From the NCBI RefSeq assembly GCF_963677565.1, contig NZ_OY781981.1, positions 1,984,001 through 2,048,000 of the forward strand: a DNA stretch of 64,000 bases, read 5' to 3'. Below the pieces are notes generated by a model. That model was not told the origin of the DNA. It searched no databases and saw nothing but the letters and a program-made list of their open reading frames with translations. This DNA comes from an uncultured Draconibacterium sp. (lineage in GTDB: Bacteria; Bacteroidota; Bacteroidia; Bacteroidales; Prolixibacteraceae). The position numbers and the translations under genes are program-made. This document shows, one piece after another, positions 41,233 to 50,244 of this stretch. Numbering within the stretch: position 1 is the first letter of the stretch; each line of letters begins with the position of its first letter.

Positions 41233-42339
41233 ATGGTAAAAATTTTTCTTTATCCTCTTTCGTGGTTGTACGGTTTGGTGGTTTTTATGCGCAACAGAGC
41301 TTACGACCTTAAAATATTTAAGTCCAGAGAATTCGATGTTCCCGTTATCTCTATCGGAAATATTACCGTTGGCGGCACCGGCAAAACTCCACATGTTGAA
41401 TACCTGGTAAATTTGTTAAAGGATAATTACGAAGTGGCAACATTAAGCCGTGGCTACAAACGAAAAACAAAAGGGTTTCGTTTGGTTGAGGCAGTTTCTT
41501 CGGCGCGTGAAGTTGGAGACGAGCCTTTGCAGATTAAAAATAAATTTCCTGAAGTAACAGTTTCGGTGTGCGAAAACCGGGTGAAAGGAGTTGAAAAACT
41601 GCTCGAACCTGGAGACGTGAAATCTCCTGATGTGGTTTTGCTCGACGATGCCTTTCAGCACCGAAGAATCTCTCCCGGAATAAATATTCTGCTGATAGAT
41701 TATAACCGACAGATTAAAAACGACAGCTTACTTCCGGCAGGCCGTTTGCGTGAAGGCGTTTACCAAATGCGTCGGGCAAACATTATTCTTTTTACAAAAT
41801 GCCCTGAAGAGGTGACTCCGATAATGCGCCGTATTTTGCAAAACGATGTAAACTTGCTTCCGTATCAGAGTCTGTATTTTACCCGACTGGTTTACGGACA
41901 TTTTCAACCTGTTTTTGATGCACCGAAAATTAATGAAGAAACCTATAAAGATGTGAGCTGCCATATATTGGTTGTTACCGGTATTGCTGCCCCAAAACAA
42001 ATGCATTCGTTTATTAAAAAACTGGGATCGCATATGGAAACACTCAGCTTCCCCGATCATCATTCGTATAACACCGGTGATATTAACGAAATACAAAAAA
42101 GATTTAATAAAATAAATTCAAATAAAAAGATAATTGTAACAACCGAAAAGGATGCCATGCGTTTTAAAGATATGGCAGAGATAAGTGATGAACTAAAAAA
42201 GGCGATGTACTATCTGCCGGTAAAAATTGACTTCCTTAAGGAAGAAAAGAAATCGTTTAATAACAAGATTTTAAATTATGTTGGAGAAAATAAAAGCAAC
42301 CGCGAGCTTCATAAAAGAAAAAATTCAGGCAAGTCCTGA
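41233..42339 (+). CDS. lpxK: Tetraacyldisaccharide 4'-kinase
   Basis: 368 residues. Phosphorylates the 4' position of the lipid A disaccharide at the inner membrane. Residues 43-60 hold the P-loop (ISIGNITVGGTGKTPHVE), unusual for this family of membrane-associated kinases but typical of LpxK, with the catalytic region LLDDAFQHRRI (about 136-146) and LLPAGRLREG. The last 62 bp overlap the beginning of the next gene in another frame. Followed by purine nucleoside phosphorylase, an order I have seen elsewhere in this phylum. Confidence 0.93.
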   Translation: MVKIFLYPLSWLYGLVVFMRNRAYDLKIFKSREFDVPVISIGNITVGGTGKTPHVEYLVNLLKDNYEVATLSRGYKRKTKGFRLVEAVSSAREVGDEPLQIKNKFPEVTVSVCENRVKGVEKLLEPGDVKSPDVVLLDDAFQHRRISPGINILLIDYNRQIKNDSLLPAGRLREGVYQMRRANIILFTKCPEEVTPIMRRILQNDVNLLPYQSLYFTRLVYGHFQPVFDAPKINEETYKDVSCHILVVTGIAAPKQMHSFIKKLGSHMETLSFPDHHSYNTGDINEIQKRFNKINSNKKIIVTTEKDAMRFKDMAEISDELKKAMYYLPVKIDFLKEEKKSFNNKILNYVGENKSNRELHKRKNSGKS

Positions 42340-43093
42340 GGTGGGAATAATTTTAGGAACCGGTCTTGGCGGACTGGTAAACGAGATTGAAATGATTGAT
42401 TCCATTCCTTATAATGAGATTCCAAACTTCCCGGTATCGACCGTTGACGGGCATGCCGGAAGATTAATTTACGGGAAACTGGGTGATACCGAAGTGCTTG
42501 CCATGCAGGGGCGTTTTCATTATTACGAAGGTTACGATATGAAAGAAGTGACTTTCCCGGTGCGAGTGATGAAGTTTGTGGGAGTGAAGAATCTTTTTGT
42601 ATCGAATGCTAGTGGTGGTTTAAATCCCGACTGGCATGTTGGCGAAATTGTTTTGCTTACCGACCACATCAACTTTTTCCCGGAACATCCGTTGCGCGGA
42701 AAGAATATTAATGAGCTTGGACCACGTTTCCCCGATATGAGCAAACCATATAGCACCCGGCTGCGTAACAAGGCCAAGTTAATTGCTTTGCAACACAGTA
42801 TTAATGTAAAAGAGGGAGTTTATGTTGGCGTATCAGGACCAACTTTTGAAACTCCGGCGGAATATAAAATGTTCCGTATTTTGGGAGGCGACCTTGTTGG
42901 AATGTCAACCGTTCCGGAGGTGATCGTTGCTCGTCATATGGATATGCATGTGTTTGGAATTTCAATCGTAACAGACAGTGGTGTGCCCGGAGAAATTGTT
43001 GAAATCTCGCACGAGGAAGTACAGGAAGTGGCTATGAAAGCCGAGCCTAAAATGACACTGATTATGAAGGAACTCATTCAGAGTATTAAATAG
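42278..43093 (+). CDS. Purine nucleoside phosphorylase
   Basis: 271 residues, trimeric PNP type (family 2). Splits inosine/guanosine with phosphate in purine salvage. Seen: GIILGTGLGGLVNEI (phosphate-binding, about 22-36), HAGRLIYGKLGDTEVLAMQGRFHYYEGYDMKEVTFPVRVMKFVGVKNLFVSNASGGLNPD (about 62-120), GPTFETPAEYKMFRILGGDLVGMSTVPEVIVARHMDMHVFGISIVTD (about 187-235). The start at 42278 matches family members; the overlap with lpxK suggests translational coupling. A palindromic repeat follows. Confidence 0.94.
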   Translation: MLEKIKATASFIKEKIQASPEVGIILGTGLGGLVNEIEMIDSIPYNEIPNFPVSTVDGHAGRLIYGKLGDTEVLAMQGRFHYYEGYDMKEVTFPVRVMKFVGVKNLFVSNASGGLNPDWHVGEIVLLTDHINFFPEHPLRGKNINELGPRFPDMSKPYSTRLRNKAKLIALQHSINVKEGVYVGVSGPTFETPAEYKMFRILGGDLVGMSTVPEVIVARHMDMHVFGISIVTDSGVPGEIVEISHEEVQEVAMKAEPKMTLIMKELIQSIK

Positions 43094-43127
43094 TTTTAAA
43101 TATTTGTTCATGCAGTAATTGAGTAGC

Positions 43128-43212
43128 ACGTCATGCTGAACTTGTTTCAGCATCTTTGCATTAATTATCTTTTCTTTGACAAAAAGACCCTGAAACAAGT
43201 TCAGGGTGACGT
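43128..43212. repeat. Palindromic intergenic repeat (CTGAACTTGTTTCAG type)
   Basis: ACGTCATGCTGAACTTGTTTCAG...is mirrored by ...CTGAAACAAGTTCAGGGTGACGT, with arms over 25 bp and an AT-rich centre. Common short interspersed repeat in this phylum, non-coding; may end the lpxK-PNP transcript. Confidence 0.7.
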
Positions 43213-43288
43213 TCTTGAGATGAATGAGGCGATAATCTAAGATAGTTTTTAATAATTTATTTCTGCAATCAAACAAAAACCAATCAAT

Positions 43289-44233
43289 ATGAAAAAATCA
43301 CTTCTGTTCTTTGCTGTAACCTGTCTGTTGCTTAGTTGTTCAACTCCAAAAACAAAACAAGCCGAACTGGTGCTCGATACTCAATCTACACTTGGTGAAG
43401 GTGCGCTTTGGAATTACAGAACAGGAGAATTGATGTGGGTTGATATTAAAAAGGAAATCCTGAATAGCTACAATCCTGAAACCGGTTACAATAAAGAGAT
43501 GTTTACCGGACAGATGATTGGAACTGTGGTGCCCACCGAAAGTGGTAATGCACTGGTTGCCTTGCAGCAAGGAATTTATTATTTTGATGTACAGACCGGC
43601 TCGAAAAAGCAGTTGGCTGCTCCTGAAGCTGATTTGCCTGACAACCGCTTTAACGATGGTAAATGTGATCCGTCTGGAAGATTTTGGGCCGGAACAATAA
43701 GTACGAAAGGAGAGATGGAAGTGGCCGCTTTGTATCGCTTCGATCCGGATACCACAATTCATAAAATGGTGGATAAAGTGAGTATATCAAACGGCATTGT
43801 GTGGACAAAGGATAAAACAAAAATGTATTACATCGATACGCCAACACAAAAAGTTATGGCTTACGACTACGACGATGCTACCGGCGAAATTTCAAATCCG
43901 GAGGTTGCTGTAAACGTACCTCGTGAAATGGGATCGCCCGATGGAATGACCATCGACGAAAATGATAATTTGTGGGTTGCGCTCTGGGGAGGTTCGGCAG
44001 TTGGTTGCTGGGATCCTTTAAGCGGTGAGTTGATTGACAAAATTGAGGTGCCGGCAAAAAATATTACATCATGTGCTTTTGGCGACGAGGATTTGGGAAC
44101 GCTTTATATTACATCAGCCAGGGAAGCAACAAGCGACGAAGATTTAGCGAAATATCCACATGCCGGTGGTATTTTTGAATATCGTCCCGGAGTGAAAGGT
44201 GTTCAGACTTTCTATTTCAACGATGTAAACTAA
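43289..44233 (+). CDS. SMP-30/gluconolactonase-like lipoprotein
   Basis: 314 residues. Lipoprotein signal MKKSLLFFAVTCLLLSC (Cys 17). The rest is a six-bladed propeller of the SMP-30/regucalcin/gluconolactonase type: GEGALWNYRTGELMWVDI (metal-binding Glu near residue 36), DNRFNDGKCDPSGRFWAGT (Asn/Asp metal ligands), ISNGIVWTKDKTKMYYIDTPTQKV, GSPDGMTIDENDNLWVALWGG. Family members hydrolyse sugar lactones using a divalent metal. Periplasmic or surface location is unusual compared with cytoplasmic relatives. First gene of a tight run with PrsW and the PLP enzyme (7 and 2 bp gaps). Confidence 0.88.
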   Translation: MKKSLLFFAVTCLLLSCSTPKTKQAELVLDTQSTLGEGALWNYRTGELMWVDIKKEILNSYNPETGYNKEMFTGQMIGTVVPTESGNALVALQQGIYYFDVQTGSKKQLAAPEADLPDNRFNDGKCDPSGRFWAGTISTKGEMEVAALYRFDPDTTIHKMVDKVSISNGIVWTKDKTKMYYIDTPTQKVMAYDYDDATGEISNPEVAVNVPREMGSPDGMTIDENDNLWVALWGGSAVGCWDPLSGELIDKIEVPAKNITSCAFGDEDLGTLYITSAREATSDEDLAKYPHAGGIFEYRPGVKGVQTFYFNDVN

Positions 44234-44240
44234 GGTATTT

Positions 44241-44945
44241 ATGAACCTCTTGGTACTTGCACTTGCCCCGGTTGTAATCATTGCCGCCTATATTTATTTT
44301 CGCGATAAGTACGAAAAAGAACCGCTACGCTTGTTGCTTTTCGCACTTTTGGCAGGCGGTTTAACGGTTATCCCGATATTGTTCCTCGAGAGTTTTTTAG
44401 ACCGCTTCTCGATGCGTTTCCCCTGGTTGCTGTCAGCAGCCTGGAGAGCTTTTGTTGTGGCAGCATTCTCCGAGGAGTTGTTTAAATACCTGGCATTATA
44501 TATTCTGATCTGGAAAAGCAGGGAGTTCAACGAAAAATTCGACGGTATTGTTTATGCTGTTTATGTTTCGCTGGGATTTGCTGCCGTTGAAAATGTACTT
44601 TACGTTATGGACGGAGGCCTCAGTACGGGTGTAATGCGTGCTATAACAGCGGTGCCGGCTCATGCTATTTTCGGAATTACAATGGGTTTTTATTTTGGAC
44701 TGGCAAAATTTTACGAAAAAGAACAAAAAAGCCTGAAGCAGAAGGCACTGCTCTTTCCTATAATTTTACACGGTATTTACGATTTTATCCTCTTTACCGA
44801 AATTGGGTGGCTCACCATCTTTTTCGTTGGCTTTGTGGTATATCTCTATATCTCGGGGTTAAAACGAATGCGCGAGCTTTCTCAACAATCCATTTATAAT
44901 ACCGATTACAATTTGTTAAACGAGAAACTAAGTAAAACCGAATAG
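44241..44945 (+). CDS. PrsW-family intramembrane metalloprotease
   Basis: 234 residues with about seven to eight membrane helices. Motifs of the PrsW/CAAX-protease-related clan are present: SEELFKYLAL (EExxK, about 78), AVPAHAIFGITMGFYFG (H in the second motif, about 140) and HGIYDF (third motif, about 174). Known PrsW cleaves the anti-sigma factor RsiW in Bacillus; the target here is unknown and no anti-sigma gene of that kind is adjacent. Operonic with the SMP-30-like and PLP genes. Confidence 0.88.
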   Translation: MNLLVLALAPVVIIAAYIYFRDKYEKEPLRLLLFALLAGGLTVIPILFLESFLDRFSMRFPWLLSAAWRAFVVAAFSEELFKYLALYILIWKSREFNEKFDGIVYAVYVSLGFAAVENVLYVMDGGLSTGVMRAITAVPAHAIFGITMGFYFGLAKFYEKEQKSLKQKALLFPIILHGIYDFILFTEIGWLTIFFVGFVVYLYISGLKRMRELSQQSIYNTDYNLLNEKLSKTE

Positions 44946-44947
44946 AA

Positions 44948-45892
44948 ATGGGCATTCCTGTTTATTCCGACATCGAAAAAGCACATAAAGTAGTACAGAA
45001 ATACGCACACCGTACACCTGTTTTTTCATCCATAAGTATAAATGAAATAGTAGGAGCCAGCTTGTATTTTAAATGCGAGAATTTGCAAAAGGTTGGAGCC
45101 TTTAAATTTCGCGGGGCCTGCAACGCGGTTTTTTCGTTGTTGGAAGAAGATGCAGCCAAAGGAGTGGCAACACATTCCTCCGGAAATCACGCTGCCGCGC
45201 TGGCACTGGCAGCCCGCATGCGTGGTATTGCGGCACATATTGTAATGCCCGAAAACTCGCCCGAAATAAAAAAGAAAGCCGTTGCCGGATATGGAGCTAA
45301 AATTACTTTTTGCCAACCTACTTTACAGGCACGCGAAAGTACGTTGGCAAAAGTGATAGAAGAAACGGGTGCAACAGAAATTCATCCCTATAATAACTTT
45401 AACGTAATTGCCGGGCAGGGAACAGCTGCCAAAGAATTAATTGAAGACGAAGGTGAATTTGACATTATAATGGCGCCCGTTGGTGGTGGAGGGTTGTTAA
45501 GCGGAACAGCTATTTCAACCAAACAATTGTTGCCCGATTGTAAAGTTATTGCTGCCGAACCGGCCGGAGCCGATGACGCTTATCGTTCGTTTCATTCTAA
45601 AAAATGGGTGCCTTCCGAAAATCCAAAAACAATTGCTGATGGTTTGCTGACTTCGTTAGGCGAACGGAATTTCAAAATAATACTCGACAAGGTGGATGAT
45701 ATTGTATGCGTTTCAGAGGAAAGCATTGTGGAAGCTATGCGCATGATCTGGGAACGTATGAAAATTATAATCGAACCATCTTCTGCGGTGCCACTGGCGG
45801 CCATCCTGGAAAAGAAAGTGGATGTTCAGGGTAAAAAAGTGGGTATTATTCTTTCGGGTGGAAACCTTGATTTGGGGAAGCTGCCGTTTTAA
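44948..45892 (+). CDS. Serine racemase / threonine dehydratase-type PLP enzyme
   Basis: 314 residues, fold-type II PLP enzyme without the regulatory ACT domain of IlvA. PLP lysine in AFKFRGACNAV (about residue 48), the SSGNHA loop (about 77) and the Gly-rich PVGGGGLLSGTA phosphate-binding loop (about 178). The length fits serine racemase, catabolic threonine dehydratase or threo-3-hydroxyaspartate ammonia-lyase; sequence alone does not pick one. Starts 2 bp after the PrsW gene. The 21-bp tandem array begins 30 bp after its stop codon. Confidence 0.88.
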   Translation: MGIPVYSDIEKAHKVVQKYAHRTPVFSSISINEIVGASLYFKCENLQKVGAFKFRGACNAVFSLLEEDAAKGVATHSSGNHAAALALAARMRGIAAHIVMPENSPEIKKKAVAGYGAKITFCQPTLQARESTLAKVIEETGATEIHPYNNFNVIAGQGTAAKELIEDEGEFDIIMAPVGGGGLLSGTAISTKQLLPDCKVIAAEPAGADDAYRSFHSKKWVPSENPKTIADGLLTSLGERNFKIILDKVDDIVCVSEESIVEAMRMIWERMKIIIEPSSAVPLAAILEKKVDVQGKKVGIILSGGNLDLGKLPF

Positions 45893-45921
45893 AACATCGG
45901 AATACAATTTTGCGGGGAGAA

Positions 45922-46173
45922 TTCGGGGGCAGACAATTATCCCCCGTTTTAATAAGCTTTGCCTCAAGGGGCACAAGACAATCCCCAAGGGGCACAAAGC
46001 ATGCCCCTGTTTTCGCAAAGCCTTCCCCAAGGGGCATGGATACATCCCCAGGGGGCAAGTTATGCCCCCCTGTTTTCAGAAGACGATCCCCAAGGGGCAG
46101 AAAGCAAAAAAGTAGGGGCACAAGCTTCGCCCCAAGGGGCACGTTCTGTTAAAATAGGGGGGGAGGAGTGAAA
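45922..46173. repeat. 21-bp tandem array, twelve units
   Basis: Twelve 21-bp units run without indel from 45922 to 46173. Two alternating types are seen: CCAAGGGGCA-plus-variable and CCTGTTTTC-plus-variable, the second recurring at 42- or 63-bp intervals. As 21 is 7 codons, open frames exist on both strands, with heptapeptide patterns such as xxPQGAx (plus) and xxVPLGD (minus). It overlaps no recognised gene and lies between convergent genes. GC-rich core CCCCAAGGGG can form hairpins. Followed by ATCCAA/ATCCAG words to 46270. Confidence 0.85.
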
Positions 46174-46272
46174 AGCAAAAGTTGAGAGGAAAAGTTCAGA
46201 GAGTGATATCTGGCATCTAATATCCAATATCCAACGATCAAGCATCCGGCATCCAATATCAAGTATCCAGTT

Positions 46273-47724
46273 TTAAAACATCGGGCTAATAATATGTGCG
46301 AGTGATTCGCGCACTTTGAAAAACAGCGAGCGTTTGCGCCATTCCCTGTATTTTATTTCACGGCAATTGTTCAGGTCTGTCAGAAAGTGCTGCTCCAATT
46401 CATCGGCAAATTCTTTCTGGTAAATAAAAGCGTTAGCCTCAAAATTGGTCTCAAAACTGCGGAAGTCGAAGTTGCTCGTTCCAACACTTGAAAAATGATC
46501 ATCGACCAAAAGATATTTGCTGTGGATAAATCCGTTCTGATAGAAAAAGATACGCACACCGGCCTCCAGTAATTCCTCGACATAAGAGAAAGAACACCAT
46601 TTTGAAATGGTGGCATCTGATTTTTCAGGAATGATAATGCGCACATCAACCTGGCTGAGGGCAGCTGTTTTTAGTGCAGTTATCAAATCTTGCGGAGGCA
46701 TCAGGTAGGGCGTTACCAGGTAGACCTTTTTATGTGCTCCGGCAATGGCAGCAAAGAATCCCTGTTCGATACTTTTCCAGCTGTAATCGGGGCCACTGGC
46801 CGACACCTGAACAGGAACTCCCGGTGCATCAGAAAGCGGAGGGAAATACCGGTAACCGTAAAGGTTTTGTTTGGTTATAAAATACCAGTCGGCAGCAAAA
46901 ATTACCTGTAAAGTGGTGGCTGCATCGCCATTAAGTTGAAGATGCGTATCGCGCCAATGACCAAGACCTTTTAATCCCTCAATGTAACGGTCGGCAATGT
47001 TCAGACCTCCAAGAAATCCGACCTTTCCGTCGATAACAATTATTTTTCGGTGGTTGCGGTAATTTACCCGCGAAGTAAAACGCGGAAACCTCACTTCCAT
47101 AAAAGGACGAATCTCAATACCGTTTGCAATCAACTCTTTGAAAAACTTTTTGGTAAGTCCCCAGCTGCCAACATCGTCAACAATAACACGCACCTCCACA
47201 CCTTCTTTTCGCTTTTTTATCAAAAGTTCTTTTAGCTTATTCCCGATCTTGTCGTCCGCAAAAATGTAATACTCCATGTGGATGTGGTGGCGTGCTTTCT
47301 CAACCGCCTTAAAAATATGATCGAAGGTTTGCCGGCCGTCTTTTAGCAGGTGAAGAATGTTTCCTGTGGTTAACAACGAGTCGGAATTATTCAACATTAA
47401 CCTAATCAATTGCGCCTGATTTTCCAGTCCGGCCTGCGAAATAAGTTTGTTTTGTTCGATGTTTTTTAACTGCTCGGCACTCAGTCGACGCATTTCTTTC
47501 AGGCTTTTTATGCCTCGCCTCGAGAACATTTTTCGTTTCCGGTATTCCTGACCGAAAACGAGGTAGAAGATCATTCCGAAAATGGGGATAAGGATAAGAA
47601 CCAATATCCAGGCTGCCGTTTTAAATGGCGATCGTTTTTCCAATATGATCATTAGGGCAACAGGAATAGCTGTAATGAGGAAAATCAGATAAAACCAGTT
47701 CCAGAATTGACTCCAGTCAAACAT
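46273..47724 (-). CDS. cls: Cardiolipin synthase
   Basis: 483 residues. Two N-terminal membrane helices (about 8-28 and 35-58) and two phospholipase D domains. HxKxxxxD motifs: HRKIIVIDG (about 225) followed by GFLGGLNI, and HSKYLLVDD (about 405) followed by SVGTSNFD. It makes cardiolipin from two phosphatidylglycerol molecules (or PG plus PE/CDP-DAG) at the inner membrane. Length and order are typical for ClsA-type enzymes. Monocistronic, divergent from the small lipoprotein gene with 83 bp between. Confidence 0.94.
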   Translation of the reverse strand: MFDWSQFWNWFYLIFLITAIPVALMIILEKRSPFKTAAWILVLILIPIFGMIFYLVFGQEYRKRKMFSRRGIKSLKEMRRLSAEQLKNIEQNKLISQAGLENQAQLIRLMLNNSDSLLTTGNILHLLKDGRQTFDHIFKAVEKARHHIHMEYYIFADDKIGNKLKELLIKKRKEGVEVRVIVDDVGSWGLTKKFFKELIANGIEIRPFMEVRFPRFTSRVNYRNHRKIIVIDGKVGFLGGLNIADRYIEGLKGLGHWRDTHLQLNGDAATTLQVIFAADWYFITKQNLYGYRYFPPLSDAPGVPVQVSASGPDYSWKSIEQGFFAAIAGAHKKVYLVTPYLMPPQDLITALKTAALSQVDVRIIIPEKSDATISKWCSFSYVEELLEAGVRIFFYQNGFIHSKYLLVDDHFSSVGTSNFDFRSFETNFEANAFIYQKEFADELEQHFLTDLNNCREIKYREWRKRSLFFKVRESLAHIISPMF

Positions 47725-47807
47725 ATTTTTGGATTTTGTTCAGGTAAATTTCTAAATTTATTTGAGTAAAAACAATATTTGCCTCATATTCGTAGTTAAA
47801 GGTAGAA

Positions 47808-48239
47808 ATGGGAAAAGCGAATCACATATTACTTTGGATGTTCATCGGATTGGCAGTATTAACTGCTGCCTGTTCGGGGCCTAAAAATGTTTCGGAAAGC
47901 GAAAAAACCAGTGTGGAAGTAACCGGTGAAGACAGTGTGGAGTATGATGTTGAAACATTTAATACCAATTTCGATGTTTGGTATCAGCGGCAAAATACAC
48001 CCGCCAGCTATCGCTCGCAATCGTATTACGAAAGCTGGAATAAGCAGTATGTAAGTGCCTGGAATGCAAGATGCGCATCACCTTCTCCAAGTTGGAATTT
48101 CGAACCTGTGGTGGGTTACGATCCCAACGAGGATTATGGTTTTGAAATGAATCACAAATTATTCTACTACTTTATGTTTGTAGAGCATGTGCTGAAAAAG
48201 AAGATCATACCCGGAGGTCCTAAGCCGGTTTTTCATTAG
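47808..48239 (+). CDS. Small lipoprotein, DUF6146-like
   Basis: 143 residues. Lipoprotein signal with Cys at about residue 22 (LTAAC). Mature part has FNTNFDVWYQRQNTPASYRSQSYYESWNKQYVSAWNARC and a tail rich in aromatic residues (DYGFEMNHKLFYYFMFVEHVLKKK). This pattern agrees with the Bacteroidota family DUF6146 as I remember it. Function unknown. The 3' end overlaps the convergent ribD gene by 20 bp. Confidence 0.7.
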   Translation: MGKANHILLWMFIGLAVLTAACSGPKNVSESEKTSVEVTGEDSVEYDVETFNTNFDVWYQRQNTPASYRSQSYYESWNKQYVSAWNARCASPSPSWNFEPVVGYDPNEDYGFEMNHKLFYYFMFVEHVLKKKIIPGGPKPVFH

Positions 48240-49287
48240 CGGGGTGCTTAAAAATTGTCAGCCTGTCGTTCCCAATTCTTTCCGAACTGTCTGGAATTTG
48301 TCGAAGGACAGGAGCTTGTACTCCACCTCCAAAAGTTTTATCGCCGGTAAATACATGTGCTTCGTCCCACAAACCAGCCGAAATAAAAGATTCCAATAAC
48401 TGCAGTCCACCTTCAACAATCAAAGAGAGGATATTTTTTTCGTGAAGTGTTGTCATCACCTGACTGATAAATTGATCGGAGAAATCAATTTTAATGTATT
48501 CGTTCTTTTCATCAACACGATTTTCGATGGCATTGAAAACCAGGGTTTCGGTTGAATTGTCGAATAAGTTTAGTTTTTTATCCAGTCGCAACTGCCGGTC
48601 TAAAACAATACGCAAGGGATTTTTCCCTTTTATCAACCTTACTGTTAACGAAGGATTATCTTTTTCAGCCGTGTTTGTTCCCACCATAATTGCATCTTCT
48701 TCGGCCCGCATTTGGTGTACGCGCAGCAGTGATCGCGGACCGGTAATCCAGGTAGGCTGACCGTAGTCATCCGCATTTCGGTCGATATCAATAAATCCAT
48801 CGGCTGTTTGTGCCCATTTTAAAATAATGTAAGGGCGTTTCTTCTGGTGAAAAGTAAAAAAGCGCTTGTTCAACTCATCACATTCTTTTTTTAGAATACC
48901 GGTTTTTACGTCCACTCCAGCATTTAAAAGTCTTTCAACTCCTTTTCCCGCAACTTTTGCAAATGGGTCGATGCTTCCGACTACTACACGCGGTATTTTT
49001 TTCTGAATGATCAGGTCGGAACAAGGTGGTGTTAGGCCGTAATGCGCACAAGGCTCAAGCGAAACATAAATGGTGCTTTCTTTTAGTAGTTCCTTGTTTG
49101 TGACCGAATTTATGGCATTTACCTCGGCATGTGCCTGCCCGTGTTTCTGGTGGTATCCTTCGCCAATAATCGTATTGTTGTGAACGATCACACATCCAAC
49201 CATCGGATTTGGAGAAACGTGTCCGGCACCCAAGCGAGCTAACTCCACGCAGCGGGTCATGTATTTTTCATCGGTTGTCATTTTCAA
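48220..49287 (-). CDS. ribD: Bifunctional riboflavin biosynthesis deaminase/reductase
   Basis: 355 residues. N-terminal cytidine-deaminase-like domain with zinc motifs HAEVNAI (about 52) and PCAHYGLTPPCSDLI (about 77), and a C-terminal DHFR-like reductase domain (about 150-355, ILKWAQTADGFIDI ... LIVEGGLQLLESFISAGLWDEAHVF). Performs the second and third steps of riboflavin synthesis. ribF lies 2 kb away on the same strand but is separated by other genes; no FMN riboswitch is visible upstream. Divergent from prmC with 34 bp between. Confidence 0.95.
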   Translation of the reverse strand: MKMTTDEKYMTRCVELARLGAGHVSPNPMVGCVIVHNNTIIGEGYHQKHGQAHAEVNAINSVTNKELLKESTIYVSLEPCAHYGLTPPCSDLIIQKKIPRVVVGSIDPFAKVAGKGVERLLNAGVDVKTGILKKECDELNKRFFTFHQKKRPYIILKWAQTADGFIDIDRNADDYGQPTWITGPRSLLRVHQMRAEEDAIMVGTNTAEKDNPSLTVRLIKGKNPLRIVLDRQLRLDKKLNLFDNSTETLVFNAIENRVDEKNEYIKIDFSDQFISQVMTTLHEKNILSLIVEGGLQLLESFISAGLWDEAHVFTGDKTFGGGVQAPVLRQIPDSSERIGNDRLTIFKHPANEKPA

Positions 49288-49321
49288 GGAAAGACTAAAT
49301 TTGCAGCAACAAAAGTAAACA

Positions 49322-50161
49322 ATGCAGCAAACTATTCAATATATCCGGAAAGAATTGGCGCCGTATTATCACGAAACGGAAATCACCGGATTCGCACAAA
49401 TGATAATGGACCGCGTTTTTGGTTTATCGTATACACAGTTGATTCTGGAAAAGGACAGGGTGTTCGATAAGGATGAGAAGGCTAAGGTAGCTGCAATTGT
49501 CGATCGGCTGAAAAAGCACGAACCCATTCAGTACATTTTGGGTGTTACCGAATTTTATGGTTTGCAACTGGTGGTAAAACCAGGTGTTTTGATTCCACGT
49601 CCTGAAACGGAAGAGCTGGTGGAATGGATTTGTAAAACGGAAGTTTCTGAGCGACCCAAAATAATTGATATTGGTACCGGAAGTGGTTGTATTGCTTTGG
49701 CTTTAAAAAACGAAATAACGAATGCAGAAGTGTGGGCTGTTGATACATCGGAAGAGGCCTTGACAATTGCATCGGAAAATGCACGGATTAATAAACTTGA
49801 AATTGCATTTAAACACGCCGATATTCTAAAGTGGCAGGAACGTTCGTGGCCACAATTTGATGTGATTGTAAGCAATCCTCCTTACGTAATGGAACGCGAA
49901 AAAAAGCAAATGGAAGCCAATGTGTTGGAGCACGAACCAGAATTGGCTTTGTTTGTAAGCGATACCGATCCGCTGATTTTTTACCGCACTATTGCACTAT
50001 TTGCGTCAAAACAATTGAATGAAAGTGGCTACTTGTTTTTTGAGATCAACGAAAACCTTGGCGAAGAAATGGTAGCGCTTGTTAACGAGTTGGGATTTAG
50101 GTCGATAGAAATAAGGCGCGATTTGAATAACAAAAACCGAATGCTTCGATGCAAAAAATAA
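49322..50161 (+). CDS. prmC: Release factor glutamine methyltransferase
   Basis: 279 residues. Methylates the Gln of the GGQ motif in RF1 and RF2. N-terminal helical domain about 1-75, then the SAM-binding fold: VLIPRPETEELVEWI (about 90-104), IIDIGTGSGCIALAL (about 115-129), and the substrate motif NPPYV (about 186-190). All family hallmarks are present, with the usual length. Divergent from ribD, followed by an EEP-family gene. Confidence 0.95.
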   Translation: MQQTIQYIRKELAPYYHETEITGFAQMIMDRVFGLSYTQLILEKDRVFDKDEKAKVAAIVDRLKKHEPIQYILGVTEFYGLQLVVKPGVLIPRPETEELVEWICKTEVSERPKIIDIGTGSGCIALALKNEITNAEVWAVDTSEEALTIASENARINKLEIAFKHADILKWQERSWPQFDVIVSNPPYVMEREKKQMEANVLEHEPELALFVSDTDPLIFYRTIALFASKQLNESGYLFFEINENLGEEMVALVNELGFRSIEIRRDLNNKNRMLRCKK

Positions 50162-50244
50162 ACAATTTGTGCATCAGGAAAATGAGTTTTTTACGTTTGT
50201 AATTGCAAACGATTTTTTATTTTGCAGATAACTAAATCTAAGAA

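Noticed and set aside
45822..46245. Several overlapping frames of 60-110 codons on both strands with PQGA or PLGD heptads
   Set aside because: All are products of the 21-bp period, which keeps several frames open at once; no start or signal favours one of them.
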